From NCBI RefSeq assembly GCF_000004075.3, contig NC_026658.2:24974075-25038074 (forward strand): 64,000 nucleotides of DNA. Direction: 5' to 3'. This DNA comes from Cucumis sativus (lineage: Eukaryota > Streptophyta > Magnoliopsida > Cucurbitales > Cucurbitaceae). Position 1 is the first letter of the stretch. Each line of letters opens with the position of its first letter. Of the stretch, positions 11,801 through 24,015 are shown piece after piece. Below the pieces are notes generated by a model, which saw nothing but the letters and a program-made list of their open reading frames with translations, was not told the DNA's origin and did no database searches. The translations under genes and the position numbers were made by a program.

Positions 11801-14800
11801 AGCTTAGAGACAGCATTATGAACACTTTGGTCCTCATGAACTGATGATAAAATAAAGTGTCTCCCTGTAATCCAATCAAAATAATTACATGAAAGTAAAA
11901 TAATTGTTATTTCTACTCCTATCTAATCCATGGAACTTGATAAATTCCTAATTATTTTTTAAATTTCAGAGCTTTTCGTTCACTTGTTTGCTTGTATTTA
12001 TTATTTAATTCATATATTTCATTACTATGATTTTTGTTATTGTATTATCTACAATTAGGTCGATACCATATGTTGTGACTAGTTTAATGGTAATTAAGTT
12101 ATTTGCTGCATTTACGGACTAAATAATATAAACAAAAGTCTTTTTATTTTAAAATAATAATTTAACAATATAAATTAAATTTATAACCTTAAAAAGGTTT
12201 AATTACATACTTCTTCCATTACTATATTTTTTTGTTTTAGTTTATTTTTATCTAAATACTTTCATTTTCCATGAGTATTTTGGTAACTTAATTTTGAATG
12301 GACCAAAAGGGTCATCTATCTAAAGCCCAATAGGATCAAAATCTACTTAAACTTTTTGAAAGGACACGGACCAAAGAAAAAACATATAAATCAAAATGGA
12401 CGTAAACTAACATTTAAAAGAAAAAAAAAAAATTACTTGAAGGAAAGGTTTTATGTATAGTTAGTTCCTGACATCAATAAGCCGAAAAAGCAGAAGGCGA
12501 AGTAAGCAGTGGTTGGAAGTGAGAAATTGTAAGTTTAAGTTTAACCAAACATACTCTGGTAATTGAGAAGAGTGTGTCACGAACAACAAATAGAGGACGA
12601 AAAGTGTATTAAATGCTGAAAGTGTAGATGAAAGTTGCTTCCATTGTATAAAAAGAATAAAAGTTGAAAATGTGATTAAATATAGAAGAAAGTTAAGAGA
12701 GAGTTAGAAAAGTAAAAGTAGATGGGTGGGTTTGCAATTAAAATTGGATGAAAAGAATGAATTTCTTTGGTTGGTGTCTTATGTTTGCAAATTGCATAAT
12801 TTTGCTTTGTTAGGAAAAGAGAAAATAGAAATCCAGATCCAATCCAAGTTGTCACAATCAGCAAAGCACAATTATTTTAATTAAATTGGGTTGACAATTA
12901 ATAGTTTCACATAGCAAAGAAGTCAAAGCACGTGTATTGTCATTAACACTTAACTCTCCTCTGAGCTCACACACGCAATCATAAAACCATATCTTATCGG
13001 ATAAAACTTCATCTCCATCCATCCATTTCATTCCAATGGAAAAAAGTAAAAGAAAAGAAAAAGACATAGGAGTTGGTAGCGACTTACGATTGTGGGGATC
13101 TCCAGGAACAGAGACAAACCCAAAGCTAGTGCCACCTGTACACATCATTCGGTCTCTCACAACTATTACAAACGCCACCTCACTCTCTACTCCGGCCCCA
13201 TCATCTACGTGGATAAACATGAAGCTCCAACCTCTTCCAATCAGACACCTGGATTATCCCTACCACTTTCTCTCTCTACATCGCTCCCCATATGTTTCCT
13301 ATATATCTATTATTTTCTTTTTTCATTCATTTCCTTTAAATAAACAAACCTTTTACCAATTTGTTTAAAAGACGCTCAAAATTTGCATTATAAATACTTT
13401 TAGCTTTAACACAAATGTTCACAACAATGTCTTTACTTCCTCTCACCTTCATTGTCTACTTTCATTTTTTTTATTTATGATATGAGATACTGTTTTCTTA
13501 AATAACAAATTTTCGCACCTCATTTATTAAATTAATAATTGAATTTTAGATTAACTAAACCCCTAATTAACAAACATGTTTCTATTGTGACCATTGATTT
13601 AAATAATATTTTGTTTGATTAAAGTTCAATTGCTAAATATGACCAAAATCCACGTGATGTAGTTATGAAGTCGTTTATGAACCAACCAGACCTAAGTTCA
13701 TAAAACTCACCATATAACTTTATAAAGCTCCCCATAGAATTTTCCAGAACTAGAGGACTACCTAACTCCTGAATATGAGATTTCCTAACTCTTGAAGTTG
13801 ATCGTCTTTGAAAATTGAATATTGAAGCCTTTTGAAAGATACAAGCTTTATTTTAAAACTCAAACTTCAAGAACATCACGTACTCTGTTTCGTCTAAATT
13901 AAACATAGGCATTTAATCGAGATGATCAAGTTCTAGAGATCGAACCACATTGCATTAAATCAACACAAGCACAACGTCAATATGAATTCAACTTTATTAA
14001 TTAAATTTATCCAAAAATCTTGTGGTGGAAAGAATATTAACTTTATTCTGTAATACTCTCTTACTCCAGGGACAATAAGAAGTTATGTTTGATCATTTTT
14101 TTAGTTCAAATTCATTTTATTTATTTTGATATACTTTTTTGAATCTTCTTAAAATTTAGTCAGATTTTATCGTGTGAAAATTTGACGTATGGGACAAAAC
14201 TAAAAGTATTTACAAGAAAGTATTTTAAATTTTTATCTTTTTATATTCAATATAACTTTAAGGGTGGTTTGGTTTGTGGGTAAAGAGGGTGGGAATGGGT
14301 GTGTGCTTCCAAAGCCCATGTGTTGGTTGATGTGTATTTTTTTTATCCTCGAATAGATATTTTCCGAGGTTTATTATTTAGCGGAAGAGGAGGATTTTCA
14401 ATCCTGAAGCAAAGGTTTGCGATTCCTTCCTTCGAAATCGAGGTGATTTTGAAGCAACTTTGCCTTGAGTTTTTATTAGAGTACAAAAAAGTACAAACAA
14501 TGCAAACTTGAACTTCAACGACACCCTTTGGATTTTTAAAATATTAAAAGCGTTTATAGTACAAAAGTAGCAATAATTTTTTATTAATTTTGTTAAACCA
14601 TTTTTTTTTTAAGTTTAAGGAGTACATTAAGAGATATTTTGTGTAACATATTTTCTATATTATCAAAAGAACGACGGCATCAAATTTCAACCTTTTCCTT
14701 TTAGCCTTTTAGGTTTCAATTATTCTATCATTTTAAACAAGAATTGTTTATTATTTCACCTCTTAGCCTTGACTGATTATTTACTCTTAATTCCTACGTT

Positions 14801-15600
14801 TTGTCTACTTTTTTCAAATAAAATAATCGTTTAACTTATTTCATTTTCGTTTTCAATTTATAATTTTCCATAATAAGTTCAATTAAAACATTTTAATTAA
14901 TACCTTAATAAGTATTCCATTGTTCAATAATCAAATGGATACTTTAACACAAAATTTTATATGAACTAAAAAATACAATGATTGAAAAAGAACATAATGG
15001 TAAAATAAAACTCCAGGGGTAAAATTTGAGACACTCTTAATAATTAAATAACTAAATTTTCTTGAGATTCAGATTTGGTAATAGTTTGAGAATAACGCAG
15101 AAATTGAAAATTGAAAATATAAAATAAAAATGATGAATGATTAAAAATGAGTAGTAGCTTGTTTAGTTGTTTTGGGAACGGAATGGCATTGTGTTGATGT
15201 GCATGCGTAGTGATTTGATTACTAATAAATAAATTAATTAGGCCTGCCTGTTTAATTCCAAACCAACAAAACTCAATTACTTTTTGTATTGGAGAAATTT
15301 GATTAATGCCAATTAAATTTTGCTTTTATGAAACCTAAAAGTAGAGAAATAGGTTATTAGTACCTAAAACAACACCTCTTCCTTCCCATCTGGTAAATAT
15401 TAATTATATTTACCTACTCCCTTTCTCTTTTACAACTACTTTAATTAAGAGAGTTCCAATTAACCCCATTATTAACAATTTAATTACCAATCTAATATTC
15501 CCTTTTAGATGAATTTAATTTCGTATTAAGGAAAAAAGAGGAAAAGGACCAAATTGTCATTTAAAAAAGAAAGAAAGATAGAAATTGTTAAGAATTAAAT
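8900..15600. other. Gene-poor AT-rich region
   Basis: No gene is supported across this stretch. Notable items are an inverted pair of site II motifs (9832-9860), a TA microsatellite (about 10371-10390), a G-box CACGTG at about 12930 with an ACGTGG at about 13207 in a less AT-rich island (12930-13280), and a possible small MITE-like segment (about 14260-14530) with weak ends. ORFs in the island at 13036-13368 are uninformative on both strands. The last 200 bases serve as promoter for the zinc-finger gene. Confidence 0.6.
9832..9860. promoter_or_regulatory. Inverted site II motifs (AAGCCCAA / TTGGGCTT)
   Basis: Perfect 8-bp arms AAGCCCAA (9832-9839) and TTGGGCTT (9853-9860) are separated by 13 bases. 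Another AGGCCCAA lies just upstream. Site II elements (TGGGCY) are TCP-bound motifs of housekeeping promoters. The nearest candidate transcript is the minus-strand locus about 1 kb away. Confidence 0.35.
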
Positions 15601-15727
15601 CAGTGGGACTGTTTTAAAACGGTGGGGTAGTATTTGTATAGTATTGACGTTTTGTGTGATTAATATTTTAACCGAACCACGGTTAAACAACTTAACTCTT
15701 CTCTTTCCTTTACTTGGGTTTATCATT

Positions 15728-15733
15728 TATAAA
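15728..15733 (+). promoter_or_regulatory. TATA box of the CCCH zinc-finger gene
   Basis: TATAAA lies 52-57 bases upstream of the ATG at 15785. That spacing implies a very short 5' leader of about 25 bases. Confidence 0.5.
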
Positions 15734-15784
15734 TCAGCACCCGATCCTTTTTTATTTTTCATCATTCACAGACTCGGCTCAAAG

Positions 15785-16836
15785 ATGATGATCGGAGAAC
15801 AATCTAGATTCAACCACACCATTCAAGTTCCTCCTTGGGACCCACTTGATGACCATCATATGACCGGAATTTCCTCCCCGGTTTTCATTTCCAGTGGGGT
15901 CGATTCATTCATCGACTCTTTTTCCTCCATTCACCGTTACCTACCCTCTGCGGCGGATTCTGATGAACTGGATGGGGTGGGAGAGGCGGTCGACGGTTTT
16001 TCCTGTGACCATTTTCGGATGTTTGAGTTCAAAATCCGGAGATGTGCACGTGGGAGGTCGCACGATTGGACAGAGTGTCCGTACGCGCATCCTGGCGAGA
16101 AAGCTCGCCGCCGTGATCCGAGGAAGTATCATTACTCTGGTACGGCTTGCCCGGAGTTTCGAAAAGGTAATTGTAAGAAAGGGGATTCTTGTGATTTCGC
16201 TCATGGGATATTCGAGTGTTGGCTTCATCCAGCTCGGTACCGGACTCAGCCGTGTAAGGATGGGTTAGCTTGTCGCCGTCGTGTTTGTTTTTTTGCACAC
16301 ACGCCGGAACAGCTTCGTGTTCTGCCGCAGCAGAGTCCGAGAACCCCTGTTTCGGCTGATTCCGTTGACGGGTCATCACGAATTGCACATGCATTCGATT
16401 CATATTTTAGTAAAGGGTCATTTGTGACTTCACCCACTTCAATTCTATCAACGCCGCCGCTGTATCTCCGCCTTCTGACTCACCTCCCTTATCCCCGAAT
16501 TGTCCGTTTAATTCAGTGAATGGATTGGTCTCGTGTATGCGCAATCTTCAACTTGGGAAATTAAAAGCAACCCCTCATTGGGGAAGGATTCAACTGGGAC
16601 AAAACCCTCTGTCTCCCTCCAGCTCTGGTTTGTACAACTTACCGTCAACTCCAACCACCGGAAATTACGAATTGTGGGGGAAGAATTACGAGGAAGAACC
16701 TGCAATGGAGAGAGTGGAATCTGGGAGGGACTTAAGAGCTCAAATGTATGCGAAACTGAGCAAAGACAACTCTGTGAAGGAGATGGATCCGATATTGACA
16801 CCCGATGTGGGATGGGTTTCGGAGCTACTAATGTGA
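15785..16836 (+). CDS. RR-type tandem CCCH zinc-finger protein, frame broken once
   Basis: This is a plant RR-TZF protein of the AtTZF2/3 (oxidation-related zinc finger) kind, an RNA-binding regulator that shuttles between nucleus and cytoplasmic granules. From the first ATG (15785; a second follows at once) the order is: a C-X5-H-X4-C-X3-H motif (C87, H93, C98, H102), CCCH finger 1 (C122, C130, C136, H140; spacing 7-5-3), a 16-residue linker, then finger 2 (C157, C163, C168, H172; spacing 5-4-3). The family C-terminus is present downstream ([37 protein letters not shown], stop 16834-16836) but in another frame. The upstream frame instead stops at 16517-16519. Frame continuity changes near 16450-16462, in a CGCCGCCGC run, as if one base were missing. 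Such genes are normally intronless. It is either a real truncation (244 residues, fingers kept) or a sequence error. Confidence 0.88.
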
Positions 16837-16999
16837 GAAATTTGTCAAAAAAAAAAAAGAAGAAAAGAGAAGGAAAACTTGATGAATCGGTGGCCTTTTT
16901 GGGGGTTTGTTTGTGAATACATATTTTGGTGGTGGGTTTGTGGAGTTTTCAGCGTTGATTTTACAATTGTATTTAAATTTAATTAGGAGAAAGGAGAAA

Positions 17000-19500
17000 G
17001 GAATCAGTCTGTTTTGATTGTAGATATGAAAAGACGGGATTTTTAGGCTGCCGAGAAGTAAGGTACATAAGAAAGGTAGGTTGTTGTCGGCTGGGCTTTG
17101 ATTTAATTTTTAATTGTAATGATATTTTGAGATTTCCAGTAAAAAAAGCAAAAAAATGTAAAAATCTTCTTCCTTTGTCTTTCTGATTAAATTCCCAAGT
17201 TGACTAATTAAACTCCGACAAGAATCTGAATTTGGTGTCTTGTGTTCGTTTATGTCAATGAAAATTAAGAAATGGGATAATGGAAGAAGATAAACAGATA
17301 AGGTTGTGACCTGGAAATTGAACCTTCAAATTTACTCACCAACTCAGGGAGGCAGTCCTTATCTTGAAATAAAGAAAAAAGAAAGAAAAATTAAAAAAAA
17401 TTAATGTGTTAATTAGGATGGAAGAGAGGAGCCCACTTGGGTTTATTTTATATACTTTATTTGGGTGCTAAATTGTATAATCCGCAATCTATAAAGATTT
17501 GAAGAGGACAAGATATGGTCAAGAGGAATGACCCCACCCATCATCACTTGAGTTTGGGTGGGTCCTTTCTACTCCCCAAAAAATAATATCTATTTCTTCA
17601 TTCTCTTCTCTTTCTGCTTCTCTGCCTTTGCTTCCACATAAAGATAAGCTCTCTTTGTTATTTATTTATACATTAAAAGTCAATATTATTTTTATTTTTA
17701 TTTTGTTTTCATGAACTCAGTAATAAAGAAAACTATCATATTCATTTGTATTTTATAATGAGAAACGTTTTGGTGAGGGTACTTCTTTGTGGCTCCTGTC
17801 TACTACAGACCAAAAAGGAACGAGTAATCTTTGTGTTTCTTGTGGTTGTCTTAATACAATTCTTCTTCACTTTTCGTTTTTACATGTTCATCTTCTTCTT
17901 AACCCAATAACTTCAAATTTGATGCTTAGATTTAAACAAAGATACGTAATATGGTAACCAAAGAGTCCCACATCTTTTATTGGCCAAATGGGACAACATT
18001 TGAATCCACAATATGGATATGGATAAGTGGGCCTTTTTCTCTCTTACGGCCCCTCCCACCAACTTTATTTTCACACAACAACCAAACTTCTTTGTCTCAT
18101 TCCCCTCTCCCTCTATTTGCTACCTCAAACCCTACATTTCAATTTTCAATCTCTTACTCCATCCTTGTATCATTTTTGTAGTATGAACAAAGTCTCGTAT
18201 TGATTAAATAAGACGATAATCATAGAGCAAAGTTGTAGAGTGTATACTCAAAGTGGACAATATCATACCACATATTTGAGGGATTTGTTGCACGACTATT
18301 TTGTTATTTTCATTTCTCGTTTTTTTTTTAAAATATTTTCACTCATTCATTCTATTAAATAACACTTTATAAGATCTAAAGATACAAAAAATGAGTGATT
18401 TATTAATCCATACTTGTTAACTGTCGATTTTTTCTTAAAACAGTTTCTCATCCATAATCATTTTTCATTATAAATTTTGAAAATGCAATGAATTTTGATA
18501 AAAATAAGTTATAATTTCAATAGACTAAATTTAAGATTTATTAGAAATGCAAAGAATAAAATCGAACCAACTTTCAATATGAGGATTAAAAATGATGCTT
18601 TTAACTTTAATTATGATCTACGTGGTTATGCAAGAACTTTTTTTGTGCTCTTGTTCTATGTGGGTTTAACATTTTCACATACAAGAGTGATCCAACACGT
18701 GTTCTTTGGTATCGATCGAGCCGTGTTGAAATTGAAAGTTAGACAAAAGTTCAAATCTTTTGAAAAGTATGTGCATCTTACCTACTATCTCCATGAAATT
18801 TTGTTGAATAATTTATTGTAAAAACGAATGAGAGGAAAGAGTTGTGTTTTTGTAGAATAATTTGAAGATGAAAGTACAATAATTTCAAGGAGTTAGAAAA
18901 TATAAGCACGAATTCAGGAATGTTAAACCCTTTCTCCATCTATATGACAAGACTTTGGATGTGTACAAAAATTGATCAAAAACTCACCTTGGTGCTATTA
19001 AAGTAAAGTGTGACATAGATGTAATGACAATACATATTTTCCCAATTATTATATATAAATTTGTTTTAGTGAGGTGCGTGACAAATAAATAATTACAAAA
19101 GTCTTTGTATTTGTCTTATTATTTCAAATGCTTTCTATTTTCTAGCATTTTGAGTGTGTTATTCTTTTCAAATTTTATCTTCCCAATTTTAAATCACCCT
19201 TTTTCGTTCTATTCTCTTACAATGACAATAATTCAAATTCAAATTGAGTTTCTTCCCCGTTTCAAATCCCTTTCTATTTGGAAAACACGTTTTAATTGGT
19301 TTGTATTTTTCTCAAATTCGAACATACACATCACACGATTAAAATAAGTTTACTTAAACTAAAAACGATGATAGAATTTTAGGGAAGATTTATAAATTTT
19401 TATCATTCAAATCTTAATTATTGACATTCTGCTAAGTTAAATATTTGATTCTTTTACATTGTTTTAAAAGTAATTTGATTAACAAACTAAGGTTCTTTTA
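17000..19500. other. Intergenic, no gene recognised
   Basis: This holds the 3' UTR of the zinc-finger gene (to about 17150) and then AT-rich sequence. A moderately GC-rich, pyrimidine-rich patch at 17940-18180 could be a promoter or leader, but no coding sequence follows. The ORFs at 18495-18821 and 19105-19347 are AT-rich and show no domain. Confidence 0.55.
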
Positions 19501-19504
19501 GATA

Positions 19505-22157
19505 TCAACGATAGAAACGACCATAACCAGGACCAGGACCACCAAAGTAGAAGACAGGTTCAATAGTATCAGTTTCTTAGTAAATATAAGCAGAATAACA
19601 ATTAGCCTCATCAGCCCAAGTTCCCAGTTTTGGTGGATACTTCAATTGCAAGGAAATATCCACTATCCTTGATTGTGCGACTTGGCAAGCAAATGTTTTA
19701 AGCCCACCTGCATAATCTCCACACCCCATAGCCATACCTGTGTGCGGCACTTTCCTCAGATTGGAGCTAAAAACTTAGCCACCCCATTCCACTAATGTGG
19801 CACTATGGTCCAAGTATCCAAATAGTGTCTCCGCCCAATACCCCACTGGTCTCCCTTGCACCTTCAACCTCAACCACCAATTCTTTGACCTAGGATTCTA
19901 TATACACACATTCGTTTATATTGATAATTAATCTATTGCATTTCACAAATAAGTATAGAATTACTAAAAGAAAAAGTGAAAAAGTGAAAAAAGTTGTATA
20001 CCTGAGAGATACCAACAGAGAGACTGAATTGTTGTCCATCAGTAAGTGACATAAGATCCAAGACTGCACCAAGTGTCACACTAGGATTCGTGTGGACAAA
20101 CCCACTTGCATGTTAGATCAAAGCATCCAGTTGATTTGTATGAGTCAACCTAACCCAATTTATCAAGTCACGAAATCAATATAATGCTCACGAACACATA
20201 ATTAATTTGGTGCAAAAATCGTAAATGAAAAGAACAAACAACTCAATCTTACTGTCCAATATACACCCAGTCGAGTTTGTCGATCTCCATACAATCTTGG
20301 ATTTAGCTGTACAAAAATCAAATATAGAAAACAAAAATATTGAAGCCTATATTTCGAGAGCTATTTAAATCATATTATTAATTAAAATAAAAAGCAGTGA
20401 AATGATCCATCCTACTTTTACGCTTTCAAATTTTTTTGAAGGACCATTATTTTTCAACCAAATTTTGGAAGAAGTAAAAGTTGTTGGGTAAATCAACTTT
20501 AGGATTCCAAATATTGATATCTTCCAAAGCACCGAAGTAATTGTATCCAAGTCGTTTATAAAATTTCCGTTTGATCATATATTTAATATCACATTAAAGT
20601 TAACCAAACAAGTCAAAATTATTCAACTCCAAAATAAAAGAATATATAGTTGATTGAAATTTAGAAGTTACTTACATAATGACGGTATTCTAACCCTAAT
20701 TTTGAAACTTCCAAAAGAAAATTTCTTACCAAAGTGATGAAAAGAATTGTGTCTTAATAAATCTTGTTCGAGTACTCTTGGAATGTGAATGGTTCCTTGT
20801 GGATAACTTCCACTTTCTTGCCATACTTAAATTAATTCTAACGATTCGTTTTGAGCAGTTGACATCTTCCAATCCATACCTAATTGGTTGAGTTTCATCT
20901 ACATCCAATTCCATAATTGAAGAGCGTTTAAGGTAAATACTATCTTAAGACAATGATAATCATTTTTGGTTATAATAAATACTATATTATTGTACTATCA
21001 AATTAAATACATTTAACACTATTTTTCAAAATCTCAATTTGCTATCATATTTACTATTAGATTTGCTATCATATTTACTATTTCCTACCATTTTCAAAGT
21101 TTTGGATTCATTATTTTTTTTTTCATGTTTACTATTTTCTTTTAAAAAATAAAGTTGTTTACAACTTAAGCACAAAAACTATAATAATCCATTTTTTTTC
21201 AGCCTCCAAATACCTCCTAATAGAACTAGAGAATCGAATAACAAATTCCATAAAATATTTAGAAATATCAGGCAACTTCCTTTCTAGTAGTTTAAACCAT
21301 TTTATTTTATTTTAATTTTTTGTTTTGGTTGTTCGAAATTGTCTATTTTCCTCTTGATGTTTTGCATATTTTGATGTTTTGCATATTTTATTCTTTAGTA
21401 CCGAAAATTGAATCCTTAGTTAAAATTAAAAAATAAAAAAAAAGAAGAAGATATCTAAGTGTTTTTTACTATTATTATTTTAAAACATTGGTAAAATATA
21501 TCCTTAACATTTCCATCTCTTAAATTTCTTTTTGATCTCTAAATTCTATCTCTTTGCACCAACTCTCTTTTCTTTTTCTCTAACAAGCCTTTTTGGTGGC
21601 TCTAAATTTACCATATCTTTATTATCCTTGTCTAAGGTTTTATCTCACACGACATCATATATAATATATATACATATATATTTCTTACCTTTCTAAGAAC
21701 ATTTATCAAACAAAATTATGCACAAAATGATAAATGAGTATATATATAGAAAAATAAAACCTGAATGATGTGGTTTCTTAGAGATGGAGGGTCAAAAGCA
21801 GGTTGCTTGTAAATGTCAACACAATATATAATATATCACCATCTTCACTCTTCAAAATTATACAAAAAAAGATAATCCATTTACTTATTTCTACTAATAT
21901 ATTATTATTATTATTATTATTTCAAATTATAAAAAGTATAATTAAAAAGAAACCAAAGGTGTCACAACATTACATAAATGGTTTTAACGGCGCTTATTGA
22001 GAAGCTTTAACTTGTTTTGAACCTCCAAAGATAATTTGTTGTTCATCTCTATGTTGGTTGCATTTACATCAACAATGGCAAAATTTCCGACGATGATCAA
22101 AGTCACCATTGTCAACATTATCGTTACTACTACTTCATCATGATCTCTCTTCTCCAT
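19505..22157 (-). pseudogene. Neprosin/DUF239 pseudogene, decayed tandem copy
   Basis: The copy is collinear with the intact neprosin gene 4.2 kb to the right: signal-peptide exon (ATG 22157), propeptide exons, and neprosin-domain exons ending ...VFYFGGPGPGYGRFYR and a stop at 19507-19505. It is broken many times. Exon 1 shifts frame before its donor and exon 2 shifts frame near 21825. In exon 3 a TAA replaces the Gln of FQTW. Exon 4 shifts frame near 20470. The last exon has TAA at 19777-19775 and 19579-19577. Both highly conserved glutamates are lost: EAGW reads KVGW (Lys codon 20418-20416) and WGGE is WGG-stop. Splice sites and about 120 bases of upstream promoter are still recognisable, so decay is moderate, not ancient. 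Confidence 0.88.
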
Positions 22158-22159
22158 TT

Positions 22160-24015
22160 TTCTTTCTTACCCTAAACACAAATCCCATGGGCCCAATTCA
22201 AAAGTTTCAAACTCTTTTCCTTCCTTTGAAATGCATAACACAGAGCTCAAATACACATACATGAATTTCTCTTCCAAGTGATGAAATGTGTCGTCGTTAT
22301 ATTTAATATTTATTTTATTTTAATTATGAAATTTTTTAGCATATTAAAGTTTGAGTTTTCCTTTGAGGAAAGAAAGCCTAATGATAAGAAAGGTTAAAAG
22401 TTTGTTCATTTAATCTGCTTAATTTTATATTTGAAAATGTCTTTTTTATCGTTTAAAATAATAAAAAACAAAGTATTTTTAACTTTTTATACCTATTTTA
22501 GAAAGCTAAGTGAATCTATATTCTTATAAATTTATGAAGTACTTTTATAAAATTCATGGAGTAAACAAACATATTTAATATCTAAACTTTGTGTTATAAT
22601 TATTCGGTTTTCATGGTTGAGAGATCACATGAATATACAATATATTTCAATTAAATTGATACATTCGTAACACTTTCATTACATTCTATCTCCAAAAGAT
22701 ATTCATTAGCTTTAAAATGAATGTGCAAGAATACAATAAGAAACTAGAGGATAACTCAGAGTTGTAGATAAAAGTCTTTTGTTTTAAAGAGATACAAGAA
22801 AAATTATAATTACAAAAGAGCGGTGAATTAGAGCACTAAATAGCAACGAAAAAACTCCTACTTACAAACATTCTCAATATTTTAAAAAGCTAAAAACTTT
22901 CGCTTTCTTAGAGGTTCCATGTTGTGGTTGTAGTTAGTGATTTTGAGTTTTATCTTCGATCTTGAAAATGGTTTGACTTACCGAATGTTTTATGTTTTTG
23001 TTAAAGAAATATAGAGTTAAATAATAAAAAAGTAGGAATAAATAGAAAAAGAAAGGGAGAGTTATGCATTTGAAAATGAAATTAAAGTAAATCTAAGAAG
23101 GGAGAGAGATAGGAGGAAAGTAGTTAAATAATGGAAATTTGTAGAATAAGAAATGCCATAGTTCAATGCTTGAATTCTAGTTGACTTGAAAAGATGAGTG
23201 AACTGCACAACATCAAATGATACTTATCTCTAACTTTATGTAATTTTCTGCCTTTCATTATATAAGATATTATAATTGTCTCTCCATTCTTATTTCGTTT
23301 TAAAAGGATGGAGCATGTGTTTCTCTAGAAAATAAAGATTGGAGTATAGAAAATAAAGATTGGAATATAGTGTGATTGATTGATTACTAGTTGACTAGTA
23401 CCTTTTGAAAGAAAGATTAAACTTACGATAATAACACAAACATAAATGAATTGAGATACTCTATGTGTTAGTATGACTAAATTAAAAGGCACTATTATGA
23501 TCGAAAACAGAACTAACATTTGATATATAGATAAATAATGAATATTTAGATTGACTAATATACAAAAAAAAAAAGGTTTAGATGAGAATTTTTGTTTCCT
23601 ATTTTAATTGCAAAAAAGAATATGATGAGAAACAAACGGGCCATGGAATTCAAACGTGTTTGGGCCTTTAAGAGGCTGATGATACCTCAGCATTATGCAT
23701 ATTGGGCCGGACTATGAAGACCATCCATTCGAGTTTGGGAACAAAGCAACGACATCGTTTTCATTTCTATCATTGCTTTATTAAATTTGAGAGTTGAGAT
23801 TTCTTTTAAATATTATATTCCATAATGTTTTAAAAAATTGATAAACACACACCCACACAAAGTTAAAGAACAGTTGGATTAAGATGATGATAAATATGCT
23901 TCTTAATTGTTTGGATTCAAAACTTGTATTAAAGGTTACATCAATTAATTAATTTTTTTTTTATTGTGCTTAAACATATAAAAGATAAGAAAAAGAGGTG
24001 TAGATGAAGATGACA
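22160..24015. other. Spacer between the two neprosin copies
   Basis: Holds the duplicated promoter of the pseudogene (22160-22290, similar to 26345-26470), then AT-rich sequence. A 21-bp tandem repeat (AGAAAATAAAGATTGGARTAT, twice) lies at about 23327-23369. A segment with several GGGCC motifs (23620-23790) is duplicated at 27.3 kb. No other gene is seen. Confidence 0.5.

Noticed and set aside
13036-13368. 110-codon plus and 120-codon minus ORFs in a GC-richer island
   Set aside because: Neither has a domain or splice-supported extension. The G-box motifs make a regulatory patch more likely.
14260-14530. Possible MITE with ends AAGGGTGGTTTGG and CGACACCCTTTGG
   Set aside because: Terminal similarity is only about 8 bases and no target-site duplication is visible.
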